Shown here one piece after another: positions 5,411 through 6,336 of a stretch of 6,336 nt of DNA (within the stretch, counting starts at the first letter, position 1; every line of letters starts with the position of its first letter). This stretch comes from Hydrogenophaga sp. (GTDB lineage Bacteria; Pseudomonadota; Gammaproteobacteria; Burkholderiales; Burkholderiaceae_C), in the NCBI GenBank assembly GCA_020047875.1, contig JAIFNE010000207.1:1-6336 (forward strand), read 5' to 3'. The position numbers were made by a program, and so were the translations under genes. The notes beneath the pieces were generated by a model, which was not told the DNA's origin, did not search any database, and saw nothing but the letters and a program-made list of their open reading frames with translations.

Positions 5411-6208
5411 TCAATAGTAGTTGCCCATCAGCGAGATCACCTCGATCAGCAGCACCACCGAAAACAGGCGGGCGAATTCGCTGATGTCGCTGCGGCGGGA
5501 GTAGCGCCCCTGGTCGTCGCGCTGGGCCGCCGCCGCCAGCGGCACCACCGCCACCGCCAGGCTGAAAAACAGCGTCTTGAGGCAAAAGATGAGCGTCACC
5601 GCCGGGGTGAACACGCCGCCCACGCCGCGCGTGTAGGCCGGCAGGCCCCAGGGCGAAAAGCCGTAGACGGTGAGGTAGGTGAGCACCAGCGCCATCAGGC
5701 AACTCATGGCCGCGAGCAGCAGCACGGAAAAAACCGAGGCCAGCGCGCGCGGCAGCAGCTCGGTGCGCAGCAGCAGCGGGTCGGTGTGCTCGATGCCCTG
5801 GCGCTGCTGCTCGGCCAGCAGCGTGCGGATGCGCTGGGCGCCGGGCATGGCGTAGCGCACCGCCACGAACATGGCCGCGTACAGCGGAATGAGTTCGAGC
5901 ACCAGGGTGCGCACCAGCACCTCCAGCGCGTACTGCGACAGACCGTAGCTGTAGGCCGTGGCCACCACGATGCGGATCAGCACCACGCTGATCAGGGCCG
6001 AGAGCACGAGAAACCAGGTGAGCAGCGGCGCGGTGGCCGTGTAGAGACAGCGCAACACCTCTTGGCGCTGGCGCCCCTTGCGGTAGCTCGACGGCAGGAA
6101 CGCCAACACCATGATCTGCGCCGCCAGCAGCAACACCTGCCACCAGGCCAACCAGCTGGCGCGCACCCGCTGGCCAAGCGCAATGGTTGCAGAGGAAACA
6201 GGATCCAT
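5411..6208 (-). CDS. Divergent MlaE-family ABC transporter permease
   Basis: This is an inner-membrane protein of 265 residues that I assign to the MlaE (YrbE) permease family, which works with an MCE protein and an ATPase in lipid transport. The assignment rests on the pattern around ELIPLYAAMFVAVRYA (105-120), which aligns by eye with the ELGPLLTAIIVAGR core of MlaE, on the following amphipathic segment, on LPRALASVFSVLLLAA (152-167), and on its place directly before an MCE gene. Hydrophobic segments lie near 18-38, 62-86, 100-119, 154-183, 199-227 and 246-262. The match is loose: the usual Gly-rich core residues are replaced, and a polar insert with QQRQGIEHTDP lies at about 134-144. The ATG at 6208 is the first in-frame ATG, 44 bp after the queG-like stop, and lacks a clear ribosome binding site. 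No ATPase (MlaF-type) gene lies between it and the MCE gene or after them. It would have to be encoded elsewhere. Confidence 0.78.
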   Translation of the reverse strand: MDPVSSATIALGQRVRASWLAWWQVLLLAAQIMVLAFLPSSYRKGRQRQEVLRCLYTATAPLLTWFLVLSALISVVLIRIVVATAYSYGLSQYALEVLVRTLVLELIPLYAAMFVAVRYAMPGAQRIRTLLAEQQRQGIEHTDPLLLRTELLPRALASVFSVLLLAAMSCLMALVLTYLTVYGFSPWGLPAYTRGVGGVFTPAVTLIFCLKTLFFSLAVAVVPLAAAAQRDDQGRYSRRSDISEFARLFSVVLLIEVISLMGNYY

Positions 6209-6252
6209 GGCGGGATGATAGGCCGCGCCGCCACGCGCAGCCAGCGCCAGCG

Positions 6253-6336
6253 CTACCCCGATACCGGCCCCAACACAGGCGACTGCGCCAGCGCCCAGAC
6301 CACGTGCTCGCGCACCAGCGCGCTCGGGTGCTCGGC
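6253..6336 (-). CDS. queG: 3' end of a gene resembling queG (epoxyqueuosine reductase), running off the right edge
   Basis: Only the last 27 codons and a TAG stop (6255-6253) are present. The sequence EHPSALVREHVVWALAQSP matches the C-terminal HEAT-like segment typical of QueG, where a Pro-Ser-x-Leu-Val-Arg-Glu-His-Val pattern precedes the end. QueG is an iron-sulfur and cobalamin enzyme that makes the last step of queuosine in tRNA. Other HEAT-repeat proteins share such a pattern, so the assignment is moderate. The gene runs in the same direction as the permease gene, 44 bp upstream of it, so it could share a transcript with the transport operon. Confidence 0.6.
   Translation of the reverse strand, partial: AEHPSALVREHVVWALAQSPVLGPVSG

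Noticed and set aside
3916..5484. Plus-strand open frame of 522 codons
   Set aside because: It lies antisense to the mlaD-like gene and the lipoprotein gene, has Arg-, Gly-, Gln- and His-rich shadow composition, and shows no domain. GC-rich coding DNA often leaves such frames open.
1..6336. tRNA, rRNA, CRISPR array or complete insertion sequence
   Set aside because: I saw no tRNA-like cloverleaf, rRNA sequence, regularly spaced repeats, transposase gene or paired terminal repeats anywhere in the window.

Overview
The window is GC-rich, gene-dense DNA. It most likely comes from a betaproteobacterium of the Burkholderiales, and Comamonadaceae is my best guess. The reasons are an orphan Bug-type periplasmic binding protein, the MlaE/MlaD-like pair with its family-typical MlaD C-terminus, a queG-like 3' end, and two intergenic repeats that resemble ones common in that family. 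The placement rests on recognition, not on a search.

Layout from left to right. Positions 1-452 (minus) hold the N-terminal 150 codons of a beta-class, type III Mod-like DNA methyltransferase that runs off the left edge. Positions 520-1403 (minus) hold xerD, which is broken: about 34 nt are missing between the His-x-x-Arg helix and the catalytic Tyr segment. Positions 1403-2380 (minus) encode a Bug/TctC periplasmic binding protein whose stop overlaps the xerD start by one base. Positions 2381-2653 are a divergent intergenic region containing a REP-like imperfect palindrome. Positions 2654-3574 (plus) encode an AEC-family carrier. Reading right to left on the minus strand, 6336-3599 holds the last 27 codons of a queG-like gene, a divergent MlaE-like permease, an MlaD-like MCE protein and a putative lipoprotein. 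The last three are packed as an operon with gaps of 7 and 2 nt.

The permease, MCE protein and lipoprotein probably form part of an envelope lipid-transport system, but no ATPase gene lies among them. The Bug protein and the AEC carrier are divergently transcribed and could both deal with small organic acids, although nothing in the sequence ties them to one substrate.

The most notable observation is at the left end. The deletion in xerD puts its 5' part in the same frame as the downstream methyltransferase. A single open frame without a stop therefore runs from 1403 to the window edge, joining a XerD lacking its Tyr nucleophile to a DNA methyltransferase through a 52-residue linker. This could be a decaying xerD, a real fusion, or an assembly or sequencing error. 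A second notable point is that a dispersed-repeat-like sequence appears to encode residues 9-38 of the lipoprotein's unusual N-terminus.
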